Below are positions 1 through 14,323 of a DNA stretch of 64,000 nt, piece after piece. The stretch is from Tetmemena sp. SeJ-2015 (Eukaryota; Ciliophora; Spirotrichea; Sporadotrichida; Oxytrichidae): assembly GCA_027382625.1 (NCBI GenBank), contig JAJKFJ010020858.1, forward strand, positions 1 through 64,000, read 5' to 3'. Every line of letters begins with the position of its first letter. The first letter of the stretch is position 1. The notes beneath the pieces were generated by a model. It did not search any database and was not told the origin of the DNA. It was given only the letters and a program-made list of their open reading frames with translations. Made by a program: the position numbers and the translations under genes.

Positions 1-3000
1 TAGGGAAATTTTTTTTTTTTGATTGTTTTTTTGGGGTTATGAATGTTAACTACTAAAATTAAAAGGGTACTTACAATCTATGCTAATATTGGCAGTTATA
101 TAGAGGCTTTTTAGTATTCAGAGTATATCAAAGAGCCACCTTCTATGGACGAATAAATCTTTGATGGATTTTGGTTCTCTAAATTTATTGAGTTTATCCT
201 TTTGCGTAGATAAATCCTCCTGCCCTTCCAGAGGCTATATTCTGAATTACTGTTGATATACTCAGAGAGAAGTCAAGGTATAAAAATATTAAAGCTGAGC
301 TGAATCTATATAAAAACAGCCGCCATTGCCTTCCCACGTTTAACTATTCGACAAAATGTTATTCCCTTCAAAAGTGAATGTGGCTGCTTCATTATCATTT
401 TCTTAATTTATGAAATATACAAATCCTCCATCGTAAAACAAATATGAAGATTCTTATTATTCAAAATATATATTATAATAAAGAGAGCATTTATTATAGA
501 TTTAGTAAGCTGTCGAAGAAACAATTTGAACGTCTTTAAAAGTGATGCTGTAAGAAGAATTAGCAAATATCACTCCTCCATTAAGAGCAAGAAATAAATT
601 TAAAGCGTAGATCTAGCTGAAGTATGGCTGCTGAATTTAAAAATTCTTGACTTAATAAAGGTTGGCTAAAAATAAACATTTTAAGTCTACTCCTCCATTT
701 TGAGCAGATATTTTCTGATATGATGAAGAGCTATCAATGAAAGAATTAAGTTGATTAAGTTTGAACACACCTCCATCGTTCATTCTATAGCATTAGGAGA
801 CTGTCGTTTATGAAGAGTAAAGTGAGTCTCCTTATTGATATTTATAATGATTTTTCCTACGATAAATAAAAAGTTCTATTGATCTCAAAAAGAGATCCTT
901 AAAAATTTTGCTATGACTACTGTTGAAGTGAGAAATCAGTTTTTATTTAATCCTCGTCTAATGTGCTGGGTGAACATTAGATTGAATTATTATAAAGCTG
1001 AAGTTTTAAGTTGTTTGAGTTACTCTTTAATACTGACCCTTAAAGAGCACTTGAATTTTTAATTTATAGTTTTGAAGAGTAAGATTTCCTAAGTTAATTA
1101 TATTTTAGAATTTAATTTGAATCTGATCGAAGAAACTAAAATTTATTTATTATTTATTATTAAAAGCTCAGAGCAGAGACATGATCATGCTTGTATTTTG
1201 CTCTTTATTTCAGCTATTCTGATTTTCATTAAGGATTGAGTTTCAAATAAAAATTGAAAAATAAGAAAACTTAAAGCTCTCTGATTATTTAATAAGTTAA
1301 TTTAAATTTGAGATGTGAGGTGCATGCTTGTTCCATTTTATTTCGATCATCCAATTAATGCCCATTCATATTAAATTAAAATTCTTAAAAATATGGATTT
1401 AATGGCTTCAATAATACCTCCAGAGAAGCCAGAGTAAGTGTTTTGAAAAATTGAATCAGATATCTTAAGCTAAAGTTTGTATGATCTGCATATAAGAATC
1501 CTCCTGAAATAGAAGCTTATGAGTAAAGTATAATTAATTAACACTAAATAAGTTATAGTGTTACATAAATTTAGTTCAATGTAGATTGTAAAATGCTTAG
1601 ATAAGCCGTTTTAGGAGTGTTGATGAATCTTAGGCTATCAAAGATCCTCCTGATGAAAGAGCCTTTTAATTCACGAAAGATATACCATTCAATGTAGCGT
1701 TAAAGCCAGCTCTTAAACTAATGGCTCCACCCAAATTGGCTAAGTTGTCGATGAAAAATAAAATAACTTCAGAAGGTAGTATAGTTTAGAAATAGTTAGC
1801 ACTCTTAGCAAAAAATGGCACTCCCTTCATATGCTGAATTATCTCTAAATGTGGAATTGAGATCAGTGAAGGATATATTTTAATTCAACCAAAAGAAAGA
1901 CCCGTGGCTTGTCGTCCTTTATCCTTAAAAATTGTTAGATTGAGAGGTTATAATTGTCTTCACAGTTTAGTCTATAGAAAAGGCTCTGTTCTCTGAAAGT
2001 GAGATGTTCTTAGATAGTCCACTAACTACATCTGTATAGACTCTTTAGCTCCCATAATAAAGTACTTTAATATAAATGAAGTATAGAATCTCTAAATTCA
2101 TAAATGGGAGTTGTATTTGCTCTGAAATCAGATTAGTTTATGCTGAGTTGCAAACCTTCAGTTGGGGCTTGCACCTACCCGTCTTTGAGTTAAAAATAAG
2201 TTAATGACGAAGAAGAGAGCCATCTCCTTTAGAAGAGAATACTTAGAATATAGTGTTATTAAATTGGATATTGCTAGACCCTGAGCCCTTCAGTGAATTT
2301 AAGAACCCGCCTACTCCTCCTGAGGTTATATTCTTGAAAGTAGATTACTGAAATAGAGCAGTTAAGGTTGAATTAGTATCTATAAAAGAATAGCCTCCAT
2401 CTGATAAGGATGTAATATTCTCAGACCATGAGTTGTTTAAGATCTAGAAGTCTAAATTTTATTATCCACCAAAAAAAGAAGACTCCTCCTTTTCCATTAG
2501 TTTAAATGTTTTAGAAGATTGAATTGTCAACAATAGATAATTTTCAAAAAATTTGATGATTAATAGTTTGAGAATTTTAAGAGACGTTGAGGCAGTAAAT
2601 TCCTCCACTTAAAATAAAACTACCTGATGTCACTATGATGTTTTAGATGGTGGTAGAGTTAATTCTAAGAGTTATATTTCCTGTACTTTAAGAATTTATG
2701 ATTCCTCCATCCCCCGACGCTTGGATAGTTTTGAAATTGGAATTCAAAGCCTAGATTAATAACTTAAGTTTTTAATTATTTATTAATGCAGTTTTCCCTC
2801 CTTCTACGTATGTAATACCCCCTGACCCAAGAGAAATAACTGATTATACTGAAGCTTTCTGAAACAGAATTTAAGAATCTTGAGAAGAATTTAGATAGAG
2901 CAGTCCTCCATTGGCTGAAGAAGTTATATTGGTGAAAATAGTACCCTGATCGAAGATAACTTGATTGTTTTGGCCTTCTTGATATACAATTCTTAAATTA

Positions 3001-6000
3001 AATAAACTAGCATTCATTAAATTCCACCTGTCGCTGTGGTTTATAGTTTAGTGACAGTTGAGCCTGATGATAATTATATTAAACTTTTAAAAATAGATTG
3101 GATGAATAAAAGTAGTTTTGATATTGAGCTTTTTGGACGAATAGATTTCCAACCTTGCTTTTGGCTATTGTCAAGCGATGTGGATATCAAGTAGAAACTA
3201 GATGTGTAGAAGTTGGGAGAAGCATATGTAATAGCAGCTGCTCCAGGCGATACTATTCCTAGCATAACACAATTTTACAGAGTGAATTTCAAGTTAATAT
3301 CTTTAAATGATGGATTTTTATATTATTAGTTAACCCTCTAAGTCGGGAGATCGCTGTAGCTTATTTATTATTCTAGAGAAATATAAAAAAAATTCACATT
3401 AAAGCTTATTGTGTTCTCAAATCTGAAAATTCCACCGACGAGATTACTATCAGTAATTATATATTTATTTATTTTATCGATTTAGTAATGGTTATCTAAT
3501 TAAAAGTTAACTGCTTTAAAAATATTCCCTCCAAATATTTCAATTGAAATAAATCTAAGGAAATTAAATGAATGAGTAATTAAAACCTGCTTGATGTTGA
3601 CATCTATGGAGGCTTTAGACTAAATATGGAGAATTCCTCCTGAAGTTAAAGATAAGAAGGCATACAATTCGTTAATTACAGTTGTGTCGTTGTTGCTTAA
3701 AATTAATAAATAGCTTATTTTGAAAGTGAAAGTATCAGCTGAGGTCGACAAAGAATCATTTATATAGATCAAAGCTGTTTTCAAAGACCCGTAATTACTA
3801 AATTAAATTTATTGAAATATTCAAAAGTAAAAGGTGGTTCTTGATAAATCATTACAGATGAGAATTAAATGGGTAAACGAATTAAGCTAAAATTATAAAT
3901 GAAATAGACTCAGTTAGAAACTCATTTCAGGCACAGAAAAAATTATAAATTATGATGAAATAAAAACCCAGAAATTTAGGATAATTTTCTCATTTAACAT
4001 ATTTTAAAAGATCAATTAAAATTAAAATTTTAAGTTGTAAATATATTATTAATCTTATTAAAAGCATCGGGGATGATAGAGGAGCAAAGCTTCACTAATT
4101 TATGGTTTTTCATTGTATAATACTTTATAGAAAATTTTGTCCCGAAATGCTCCCTCATATTTAAATAGTATTATAGTTTTTATTTTTGTTATTATAACAA
4201 CACAAGCAGAAATCGATATTCCTTCTCAATAAGAGCTTCTAATCTTTGTTTGAGAATATTTTTTAATTTCCATGTGGTTTTCGAGTAAAATTTAGATCAC
4301 ATCTAAGTTATTTTTAATTACAAATAAGCAGACCCTATTTTTAAATTAATGGCATGCCTAGTCCTAAAAAAGGTAATTAAAGTAAAATTACAAATTAATT
4401 TTAAAACAGGATTTAAAATATTAAAATCTCAAGCACATGTAAATTAAAACTTTAATAATTTTCACTTAAAAATGAATTTAGCAATAGAGTCAAGTGATAA
4501 GGAGTTATTTGTTGGAGAATCTAAATATAAGAAACCCCCCAAAGATATATTTAATAAGATATTAAAATATCAAAGTTGCTGTATCAGTGGAAAATATATT
4601 TTTAAAAGAATAAAAATTTAATCTCTAAATTTAATCAGAGAATTAATTAAATATAAATTCATTGCTTCACAAAAAAGGATTTTCTATTTAATTCGAATAT
4701 AATTATCAAAAATAGAGACTCTAGATTAAAGCTTCCAATTTTGTTATAAAAATTTTACTTAATGGATACTATTTCTTTTCATTGTTTATTGTTTACTCGA
4801 CGCATCAGCAGTTTGCTTAATTTTAAAAAGACTCAATTAAAATAATATTCTTAAATGAATTAAATTTATACAAAACATAATTAACTAATCTATATTATTG
4901 ATTATAAATAAAGTAAAATTAATTTTTAGCATAAAATTAGGAAATTAATTAAAACATTAAATTAAAGTAAATAATTTTATTAGAAAATTCCGAAAAATCT
5001 GCTCTCTAATAACTAATAAATCAGGGAATATTTGTTATTTATCCATAATAATATTTTTGTCCAATAGAAATTTTTTTAAACTTTCTACAGGAAAATTTGA
5101 ACTCAGATTCATTACTTTGACCCTAAAATTAAACTCCTTAGCTGCCCTTGGTATGATGGACTTAATTTAATTATCTTAATTATTCATCTAGGTTTCCAAA
5201 TAAATTTGAGCACTATCTGGCACTTAATTCCCTTAGAAGAAGAAAAAAATAACAAATTGAAGACTACGATGTTGCAGTACTTGCAATATATAGATCCTCC
5301 ATAGAGAGCGAGTCCTTATAAAAAGTAGTTGTAAGAAATGTCTATATAGCTCTACACAGTTGGTGCCCCCATTTCTATTCTAATTCCAGATCCTTTCTCA
5401 GCCAGTGTGCAACTCTAAAAGTAAATAAAAACACAAGGATTCTATTTTTAAAAAAGTAGTTGTATTAGATGATTGCAGTCAGGGAAGAGTTTTGAGAATT
5501 TAAGTAAAGCGCAGATCCATAGTAGAACTGTTTATCTTAAATACATATATTTAAAAGTTTGTTGGCAAGAGCATTTTTTTAAAATTCTTTAAGTCATTAT
5601 TTTTAAATTGAATTTAGATGAAAGGTTTTGTTGAGAATTAAATCTGCAGAAAGAGTGCACCAAAAATTAAATTAATTAAAACTTAATTAACATTTTTTAA
5701 ATTGCTGTCGTAGACTTCAACCATCAAAGTCCTTAATTAAGAATAAATAATTTTTTGAAATCCTGTTGGCGTTATAATAAAGAATCCTTCCTCCAGCTGG
5801 CTCAATTTAATTGGCATAGCTGTAAATTTATCTAGTTTGGATCGAGTCTAGATAGATTCTACCTGCTGACTCTAGGTAGATAAGTTTGAAATAATTATTA
5901 AATTGCTTTTAAATAATTTCTAAGTCCTCCTCTTTGATATCCTCTGGAATTCGTTTATGCATAAACTTGGTTAATGAAAAGATGCAAATTAAGATTGGTA

Positions 6001-9000
6001 GAAAGTGGCACTTAGCACTTGCAGCCAAATTGTGTCTAAGTTTGCTTTTATCAAAGGTCCGTCGCTTGCTGCACTAATATTTGTTGAAATTGGAAATGTA
6101 CTCAAAGTAACTTAAATTTTATATTTTCATTTAATAATTTATATATATATTTTGAATATAAACCTGCTGATGCTGTATAATAAGGAGAATTTATGATTAT
6201 AAAATGAAACGATTTTATTTTAACTTGGTAAGTTTTGGGTTCCACTTCGTTGGCAGACTTCAAATATTGAAACTCGAACACTCGACCATTATCTTCTGCG
6301 AGCATGACTGTGGTAAGTAATAAGTTCAATTAATTGAAGTTAAGTGTTATTGTAGTGAATTAAACTGAGGGAGTTACAAGTTGGTTATTTGAATTGTAGT
6401 AAGGCTTCCTCACCCAAATCTTAAACACTTGGCCCTTTGTGAAGCTAAAGGACTGCTGGGTGTTGTAATTCGTCAACTTAAAGTTTGAAACTTGAACAGT
6501 GTGGAAAATAAATAAGCGCCAAATTACATTTCTAATCCATTTATTATAAGTGTCGCAAGCCAGTTCAAACACTGGAAAACAGTCATTAAATAAATTGGAA
6601 AAGTGCAGTCGAAGCACTAGCTGCTCTGGAAATTAAAATAGGTCAGACTTATTCTTCTAAAACCTTTTGTTTATAAACAATTAATTTTCTATTAAGACGG
6701 AAGTACTTGGCATAGATGTTATCCGGATTCGTGAAATTGGGAAAGAGCGTGTCACCATAAAAACTTACAAACCAAATGTAAGTAAGTTAGAAATAGGAAC
6801 TCGAAGTAGCAGTCGAGGAGTTAAAATACACGTCCACTCGATCTATTTAAACTTATTTTTTGGAGAATTTATTATATCAAATATTATAAATTTGATCTGT
6901 CGGGAGGAATTTCATGAGCCCATGAATTGTCCCATACTGCATCAGTCTTAAACTAAATAATATTTGCAATTATAAGTCCTTAAAGTGGTGCTTGCACTCC
7001 TCTTATTCTAAGATAATCAGATTTAGCGCCTTGAGCTTTAAATATATTAGAGTGCAATTTAAAAATAGAGCTGTGAGAATATAAAAGTAGTCTATGTACA
7101 AGATTCAATTAAATTTGATCATATTTTTTATTTATAGTTTTATAAGTTTCCGTAAAAGTCATTAAGTAAAAAAAATGTGTTAAAATTTCATTGAAGAGAA
7201 AGTTGTTCACCCTAGTCGAGTCATAATAGGGCTCTAAGATGAAGGTATAGTAGTGAGTTACATTCCTGATGAAAACCCAGTTTGTTCTTCTCACTTTCAT
7301 GATTGAAGAGCACAGGTAAATTAAAATACTTTTATAAATTAAACTAAATAAGAATTAAATTCAAATTCTATTTATAATTTAAGAAATTAAATTTAAAATT
7401 AGTAAAATTGCAGTTATATAAAAGGATGGAAAATATTTACTTGGTAGGGTATATTGCTTTGTTTGCGGAATTAATATTTAAATCTATTTTCTACTAATTT
7501 TAAAACAAATATGACACCAATTCTAGCATTTACTTTAATTTAATAAGGAATTGATGATTTCTGACATATATGGAAGAGATGAATAGTCAGAGAAGGGCAT
7601 TGTTGGCTTCACTTGAACCAATTCTCTGATTAAAATAAATCAAAATCATTTTTATTATTGAAGGAATCTCCCCCTCCGTAGTAATACTCGTGAAGAAAGA
7701 AAACCCTTGGCCATCCAGTTATGTCGATTGCTGAAAAGCCCCCTGAGCATGTAAACTCAATCATGTAGTTGAAGTTAATATAGTAATGACTATTAAACTA
7801 ATAATTACAGAAGCGGAAGTAATTCATTCTGAAATCTTAATAGAACAGAAAAGTTCCAAGCAGATATTTAGTAGTCATTGCTGTAATGTCTGGTGAGGTA
7901 TAAGACACAGTCATGTATTAGTCCTTCATCGCACTTACGTTTCTGAAGATAAATGTGTCATTCGCATTTTTATAATATCACAAATATACTATTGTACAAA
8001 CATACTCAGGAAATTATTGATCAAATCTTTTATTAATATTATAAGCTATTTAATTTTTATAAGTTAAATAGTTGAAATCAGCGCACTCTGTGGAGATCAT
8101 TGCTCCTGAGTATAGCGGACACCCTGCATTTGTGTTGATCGTGTTTGTGTCTATTATATATCCTGTACAGAATAGATTTGTATCAGAGGTACTTGGCACT
8201 GTAGTGTAAATTGACTGGCCATTCCTCCCTCTCGTCCTTAGATAATTTATTACGTGATAATTCAAATATAATCATGATAAAGTATCACTGCATCAAAGTA
8301 TCCGAAGTTATAGTTCAATTAATTCCTTCCAAAGATAAATCCTTAAGAATTAGTAAGTCTGTCTTTCACATCTAGATAGAAAAGCCCCTTCACAGATGAC
8401 GACTACGTCACACTATTTAAAAATAATACTTTAATTTTGAATCTAAAATATTACTTGTTATGATTAGAGTTCTCTCATGATTAGTAATGCGCACTAAACT
8501 CTTCATCTAGAGAACAGTCTTAGCGCCGAGCGAGGGATAATTATCTGCATAATTGCTTTTGTCTAGGTTTCTAATTTCTTTTGCGAAATTACAGTTACTA
8601 AACTGTAAAATGTTGCTCTAATATACAACTTATTCTTAATTTAAATTGCTCTGAAAGGTATTGCTATAAAGTATTATATTTCCTCTGAAGTTATTAAGAT
8701 CAATAGATGACCCATGAACACTCATTCCATACTAAGGATTTACCCAAACTGAGCTTGACCTTACAGCTTTGAATGTCCCAAAGTAAGATTTAATTTTTAT
8801 AAAAAATTTTCAGTTGATAATTTCAAATTATTATCAAGAATTAAATTAAAAGAGAAGGTAGTTAAGTTAATTTGAAGATCAAAACAAGAAGGTAAGGAAC
8901 CGCTTCCTAAGACTGAATTGCAAGTTGAAGCATAGGGATTCTAATAATTAACTAGTTGACTACTCACTCTTTATTGATACAATGTTTAAACGGAATTAAT

Positions 9001-9852
9001 ATATATGGGAGGAAAAATAAATTGGTTCTGAGTCGATAGAATTGCGAGTATGTTTAAGAGTTTTAGCTTATATGCCTTTGCAAGTTAACTGTTTAATTAA
9101 AAAGTCCAAAAACATTATAAACTTAGATAATTTTTGGAGTTTTATTTCGCAGGATGGAACCGCAAGTGTTGATGTTTAAGAACTTTGAATTCAACTATAC
9201 TTATCTTAGATCCATAGTTAGAGAGCTCAATGAAGGAATTTAAACAAATAAAAATAATCAGTTTTAAAATGTATAATAAGAATTAAACTCGTATAAGTAG
9301 TTTTGAAATACAACGTTCTATAAAAATCATTTTAAATAAGTAAGAGTTTACATTGAGAACTAGCTCTTAAAAATAAAATATTGATTTCATCTTTAAATCG
9401 AATTACTCTTATGGAGATGTGAGTAAAGCATATTTATAGAAATTAAATCGCTAATTGCCTATTGATTAAGTTTACACTCTAGGGATGAGTTTCAAATTTT
9501 ATAAAAGCTCCACCTGCTGCTGTGGCCACACAATCCTCTGTTCTAAAAGAAAAAATTTGGTAATGATACGGTTTATTGATCAATAATTGAGATTTTGAAA
9601 TAAAGTGAACTATATGCCAACTGAATTAAATTAATTTAAATTAAATTTATAATCAAAATGAATAATTTAAATTAATATAGAAAAGCTTATTAAAATGAAT
9701 TTTAAGTAATTTTATTCTAACCTTAATTTATTTTTTATGTTGATTTAAGTTGCATGATATTCAAAAGTAAAAGTTCTCAAAGTCGTGAATAAATCAAGAA
9801 ATAAAGCTAAAATCAATATGAGAAGTAAACAATCAGATTGCAAATTCTTCAT
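1..9852 (-). CDS. Giant secreted/surface protein with GG-repeat (PMP/beta-helix-like) region, 3' truncated by window edge
   Basis: The putative start (ATG at 9852) is followed by a hydrophobic segment (CLLLILILALFLDL) that fits a signal peptide or anchor. Between about 5300 and 1 the complement carries many GGAGG motifs at irregular 80-150 bp spacing; in frame they read as small/polar-small-Gly-Gly-aliphatic strings such as ASISGGFL (near 1500), ASGDGGIIN (near 2700) and SLTSGGIL (near 3630). This resembles the GG[A/L/I]-type repeats of polymorphic membrane proteins and parallel beta-helix proteins. The middle (7.1-8.3 kb) gives clear coding stretches such as VFFLHEYYYGGGDSF. Numerous introns or eliminated segments interrupt it, and AT-rich blocks at about 3.9-5.2 kb look non-coding. 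The gene continues beyond position 1: a minus-strand GTAAGT-type donor lies near 65-80. It may be more than one gene. Function inferred only: cell-surface or extracellular-matrix protein. Confidence 0.5.
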
Positions 9853-10498
9853 CTGTAGAATAATTTCAAACAACTGTTTTATGAAAATATCCTTGAAATA
9901 ATGTAATCGTATCCTTTCATATTTAATTCCTTCAAAATTATTTACTTACGGTTATTCTCTATGATAGCAAGTGCTTGCTGGGGTTATACTCTTAGTTTAA
10001 AATATAAATAATCCTTAGATTTAAAAATTAGATATGTAGCTGACAAAACAGCAATTTGAAGTTGACTTCATCAAGCATCCATTTGTGTCCGTCTCAGGTG
10101 TAATTATGGAGTCAGAAGCATCAAAGATTAAATTCTACATAGTTAATTTCCTTCCCACATTAAAGAACCATTTATCCCTCAGCTTATATTACACAGTTAT
10201 TGCATTAATTTAAGAACTTATTATATAGTCGATTATTGTTTCAATTCCATAATTTTATATTTTGGAATTTAATCTATCATTTTTGGAAATGTATTTTTCT
10301 CTTTGTTTAGGGAGATATTGAATTAGAATTTGTGCTTGAAATATTTATTTTTTAATAATTAAAAATGTTTATCAAAACTTTGCAATAAATGTATTTAGAT
10401 TTCAAAACAAGCACATTTAATTTATTAATTAGCTATCTATTAAGGCTTAAATAGATAAATATTTCTTCTAAAATACAAATTAAAAATAGTTTGTAAAG

Positions 10499-12840
10499 TC
10501 ATCCTCCACTTTTTATTCTATATATTATCGATTATAATTAATCATTCAAATATATTTGATAGACTGCACCAGTAAGACCCTGAATGATCATAGTTGTGCC
10601 AATATTAGTATTATCAAAGTATCGAGGTTAGAAGTATACTCTCTGGGGTTCTAAGACTATGGCATGTGCTCCAGTAAGCAAATTTATTGTCACTGTTGGA
10701 GAAGTATATCTCGCTGCATAGTCTTGGGCCTTGTAAATAGGAAAAATTAATTTGCTCTCTAATTTAATAGCATCTTGAATGGTATTAAATCCTGTAGAAG
10801 ATGTAGTACCTCCTATCAACTGAACATTGGTAGATGACTAAGCAGTAACTGGATTCACATAATAGATAACACTAGATGGAGTAGTAATTTTTGCAATGCA
10901 GTCACCATAAGAGACTCCAATTGTTGCTCCGGTGTCAAGATAGAAACTTTAAAGTTTATTCCATAATTTAAATACCCTTTCTTGCAGGACTTGCATTTTC
11001 CGTTTGAGGCGCATTCTAAACATGATGTATTACAAGCCACACAGTAGGATGTCTAGATGGTGCCTCTGGAATTAAACGTAGCTAATCCATACTGCCCTGA
11101 GGGACAAATACTGACACAAGAGCCAGTAGAATTAAAATAGTTCTAAATTATCAATCTAATTATCGACGTATCCATCTCTGCATCCTTTAATTTTTGTAAC
11201 TGTATTTAGGTCACTCAATTCACACCTGACTGCATCAGGATAGGGAGAAGTTTTAATTCAAAATTTATAAGGATATAAGTTTCAGATTAGCAGCCTATAA
11301 GTACACGGATTAACTCAAGGAATATTACTTCCACAAACCTGAACCCCATTTACCGTGACTAAGTCATATCCATATGAGCAGATTGAGCAAGAGTTCTGAG
11401 CGCTAGGGACATCACATTTTCCAGCACCCGAATCTATTATCCTTTCAAACAATTCTTAACTTACAAGCAACGCATTTTAAATGCTTTGAAAATAAATTGA
11501 AAGAGATATTAAATTGGGTGATTATGGCAAGTAGACTCCATACTATGAGTTGTATACTTAATTTTGCAAAAGAAAGTATCCATCTTGGCATAAGATGCTT
11601 AAATATAAAGATTTTATGATATGATGCAGTATTGATAACCTTAAGCACTTGTCTGATTTAGCATACAAAAATCCGAAGAGGAGGTTGCTACTGAAGTCAA
11701 GCTGAATCAGCCTATATATTTAAATAGTAAATACAATCTTACTGCAACTATTTGAGCCTGTGTTATCAATGTCTTTGCAAGTACTACAAGTGGAAGGGTT
11801 AGTAGAAGAGCAAGTTCAACAGATTTATAACAACATTCTAATTTCACTTTTTGACTAAGATTTTATTGTTGGTGCATGCTAAAATAAGTATTAATTCTGA
11901 ACAAACAATATAAAGTGTGTTACGCTTGCAGACTTTGAAAGTACTGTAGAAGGATAGAGATGTATCTTATGTTAGAGTGGCCACCCATCCCGCATTTTAA
12001 GCTTCTCCCTGGCATGCAGTGCATCCATATTGCAAATTGCAGCTTGAGCAATATTCTCCACAATCTATAACTCTAGCTATTAAAGAAGAGACGTTTTACA
12101 TTTGCACTCTCCCTTTGTGTAATCATTTACAAAAGAGCCATGCACTCCCTCACAGTCTAAAGTAAGCGATATTTAATAGTTGTGGTACCTTAAACACAGG
12201 ACGTCATCAGATCGGGATTAAAAATACTTAAATTGATGGATAGTAAGCAGAGTTGGTTTTATTCTTTAGTAGGTAGAGCCCATCAGAGCATCTGCGACAT
12301 TACACAAAATACTGAGGTGAGGAGTTTATCGCAAATTAAAATAATTTAAAGGCAACGCTAATCTCGTAGCAAGAAGAGCACCCACTATTCTACGCTCTTA
12401 ATATTTTAATAAAAATAATTAAGTAAAATTTTAAGTTATAATTGCATCTCTACATTCTAAACGACAATGTCAAATTTGAGTTTCTTAATTTAAAGTCCCA
12501 AAAATGGACACTTATAAATATGGACCTTGTGAATAGAAACCTAGACTGACTCAGTCAGTTTTTTGTCATTATTCTTACTCTAGCAAGAGGAAGAAGTTGA
12601 ATTGTAGTATTCATCACCGTTAGAGCCTAAAATATTGAGGAATTTAAAAAGATATTTCTAAAGAAGTGTTTATAATTTAGAATAAAAATATTTGAGCCAT
12701 TTGAAGAAATGTGTGGTAATTACTAACATGTCTATGCGTTTAAACTTGACAAATTTGCAAGAAAGCAGATGGCAATAGCTAGACATATATTTAAATAATT
12801 ATATCTTATAAAATTTATCTTTTCAACATAATTAGCCTCT
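10499..12840 (-). CDS. Cysteine-rich (furin/TNFR-like) surface protein
   Basis: The minus strand encodes spaced Cys-x2-Cys modules typical of ciliate extracellular growth-factor-receptor-like repeats: EYCSSCNLQYGCTAC (near 12050), SCSICSYGYDLV (near 11380), and CNTSCLECASNGKCKSCKKGY (near 11030), followed by a Cys-poor stretch ending at a TGA at 10501-10499. A hydrophobic, signal-like stretch (LAIAICFLANLSSLNAQTC) lies at about 12740-12790 and sets the approximate N-terminus; I could not fix the exact ATG, and an intron is possible before it. After the GKCKSCKKGY module the frame must change by one base near 10950 to continue into LDTGATIGVSYGDCI, either an assembly indel or an unrecognised junction. 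It is probably a secreted or membrane-anchored Cys-rich protein; its ligand and function are unknown. It shares strand and general character with the repeat protein to its left. Confidence 0.55.
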
Positions 12841-12849
12841 AAATGATTT

Positions 12850-13480
12850 CGCGATTTCACTTCTATAGCAAATTGTCCAAGGCAATATTTTTCGAGAAAT
12901 TTTAAAATGCCTTTTATGTATTTGAGGTATTTCCTAATCCATTTTATTAAGTTAATACTTTTGAGTGGATCCTGTCTAATTAATTATTTTGGAGATTCTC
13001 TAATTATATCCCTTATATTTAAGCAAGTTTAGTTGATCTTTATTTATTATTTAGTTGGACTTCGATTTTAAATTGACTCCAGAAATTAGTTCTGTATTTC
13101 AGTGGTATAAAAAATGATATTCAAAACTACCTCTCTTTAGTTTTATTACCAAAATTATAATGGATTAATTTTATAGCTTAGATTTATTTGTTGAATAGCG
13201 TGATTGATTAATCTATGATCTGTAGTGAGGTCGAGAGTTGCGTCTATGTAAAAGGGAGGTACACCTGATATATAATTTATCACTTGCTTAATATCGATTT
13301 GTATAAGTGATCATCTCTGATACAAATAAATAAATAATTAAAAATAGTAAAACTCTTTCACTACAGTCTACACATCTCTACACTTCTGAGTTAACCAACT
13401 ACCAACAGCAGCTTCAACAACTAATCCCGAATACTTATCAGATACTACTACAAACATAATACTATCTAACTAACTAGACA
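12850..13480. other. Intergenic AT-rich region
   Basis: No convincing open frame. It separates the minus-strand Cys-rich gene from a plus-strand gene and so should contain both promoters (divergent arrangement). The run just before 13481 (13360-13480) is rich in CTAACT/CAACTA words, which could be 5' UTR. Confidence 0.4.
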
Positions 13481-14323
13481 ATGAGCTCAATTCAAGATGA
13501 ACACAGTCATTACAGTCAGGCCATCATTAACAAGATTTAAAGATATTAATTCATTGCTATATTGTTTAAGATGGATTAAAAATTCAAGGATGGATGCCCT
13601 CTCCTCATTGGAAGTAGAAATATTTTAACCTCAATGTAGTTTGTATATTTTAAATACTGCCACTAAACCAACAATTCAATTCTTAAATATATCGTTTGAA
13701 TGAATTTTAGACGAGACTTATGCTAGGCAAAATTTGGAAAGCGTGGAGGAGGATGAAAGTTTCTCGCTTATTTCTTGGCTTGATAAGAGCTAGCTAAAGG
13801 AATATTAGAGTTCCCACCAGCATCAAGAAGTATACATTTATTCTTGGCTTTTGAAATAATGAAATTTATTTTATACGAAGGACGTTTCCTACGACATCAC
13901 TCTTAAGATGATGACTAGAGCATACACTTATTTAGTAACTTGTGTGTTTATTATTATAGCGGTATAGAGGAACCAATAACTGATTAAGTAAAATTTCCAT
14001 ATAAAATCTTAATGCAGCATAAATAATTAATATACATTTTTAGCAGGAGTGGATGTACAAGAACGTAAAACTTATATTCGATAAAGGTTAAATTGCGCCT
14101 CGACTTAATCCATCCTCTTGCTCCCCTCCTCATTCAGCAAGAAACCTATTCTTTCCCCCTGAACCATTTATTTATTATCTAATTTCATATATTTCTTTAT
14201 GCTTATGAACCTGATTGCTTCTAGAAACCTGGAGATTAAATCGTTAGAAATAAGGCAGAGCTAGTTACACATTTAATTTAGAATAACTACTTTAATGTTT
14301 AAGCAGTATGCAAGAGAGTGTGA
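13481..14323 (+). CDS. Unknown protein, weakly cyclin-like
   Basis: ATG at 13481 opens a frame reading MSSIQDEHSHYSQAIINK; a later part, SMQFVYFKYCHQTNNSIL, followed by LMLGKI/ESVEEDESF, resembles the cyclin-box FKRFYL...LAxKVEE pattern of cyclin C/L/K, but the match is short and I would not rely on it. The middle segment is read in the frame EFPPASRSIHLFLAFEIMKF...YYYSGIEEPITDQVKFPY. The C-terminal part (WMYKNVKLIFDKGQ...NLFFPPEP) is interrupted at 14160-14205 by an IES; after its removal the frame continues DCFQKPGDQIVRNKAELV to a TGA at 14321-14323. At least one short intron (near 14029-14043) and one or two single-base frame changes (near 13740) are needed. Gene structure is approximate. 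Confidence 0.45.
14160..14205 (+). other. IES, 46 bp, pointer TGAACC
   Basis: The six-base direct repeat TGAACC occurs at 14160-14165 and 14206-14211. Deleting 46 bp joins ...LFFPPEP to DCFQKPGD in one frame. The segment is AT-rich and has no GT-AG ends at the junction, so a spliceosomal intron does not explain it. Confidence 0.75.
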
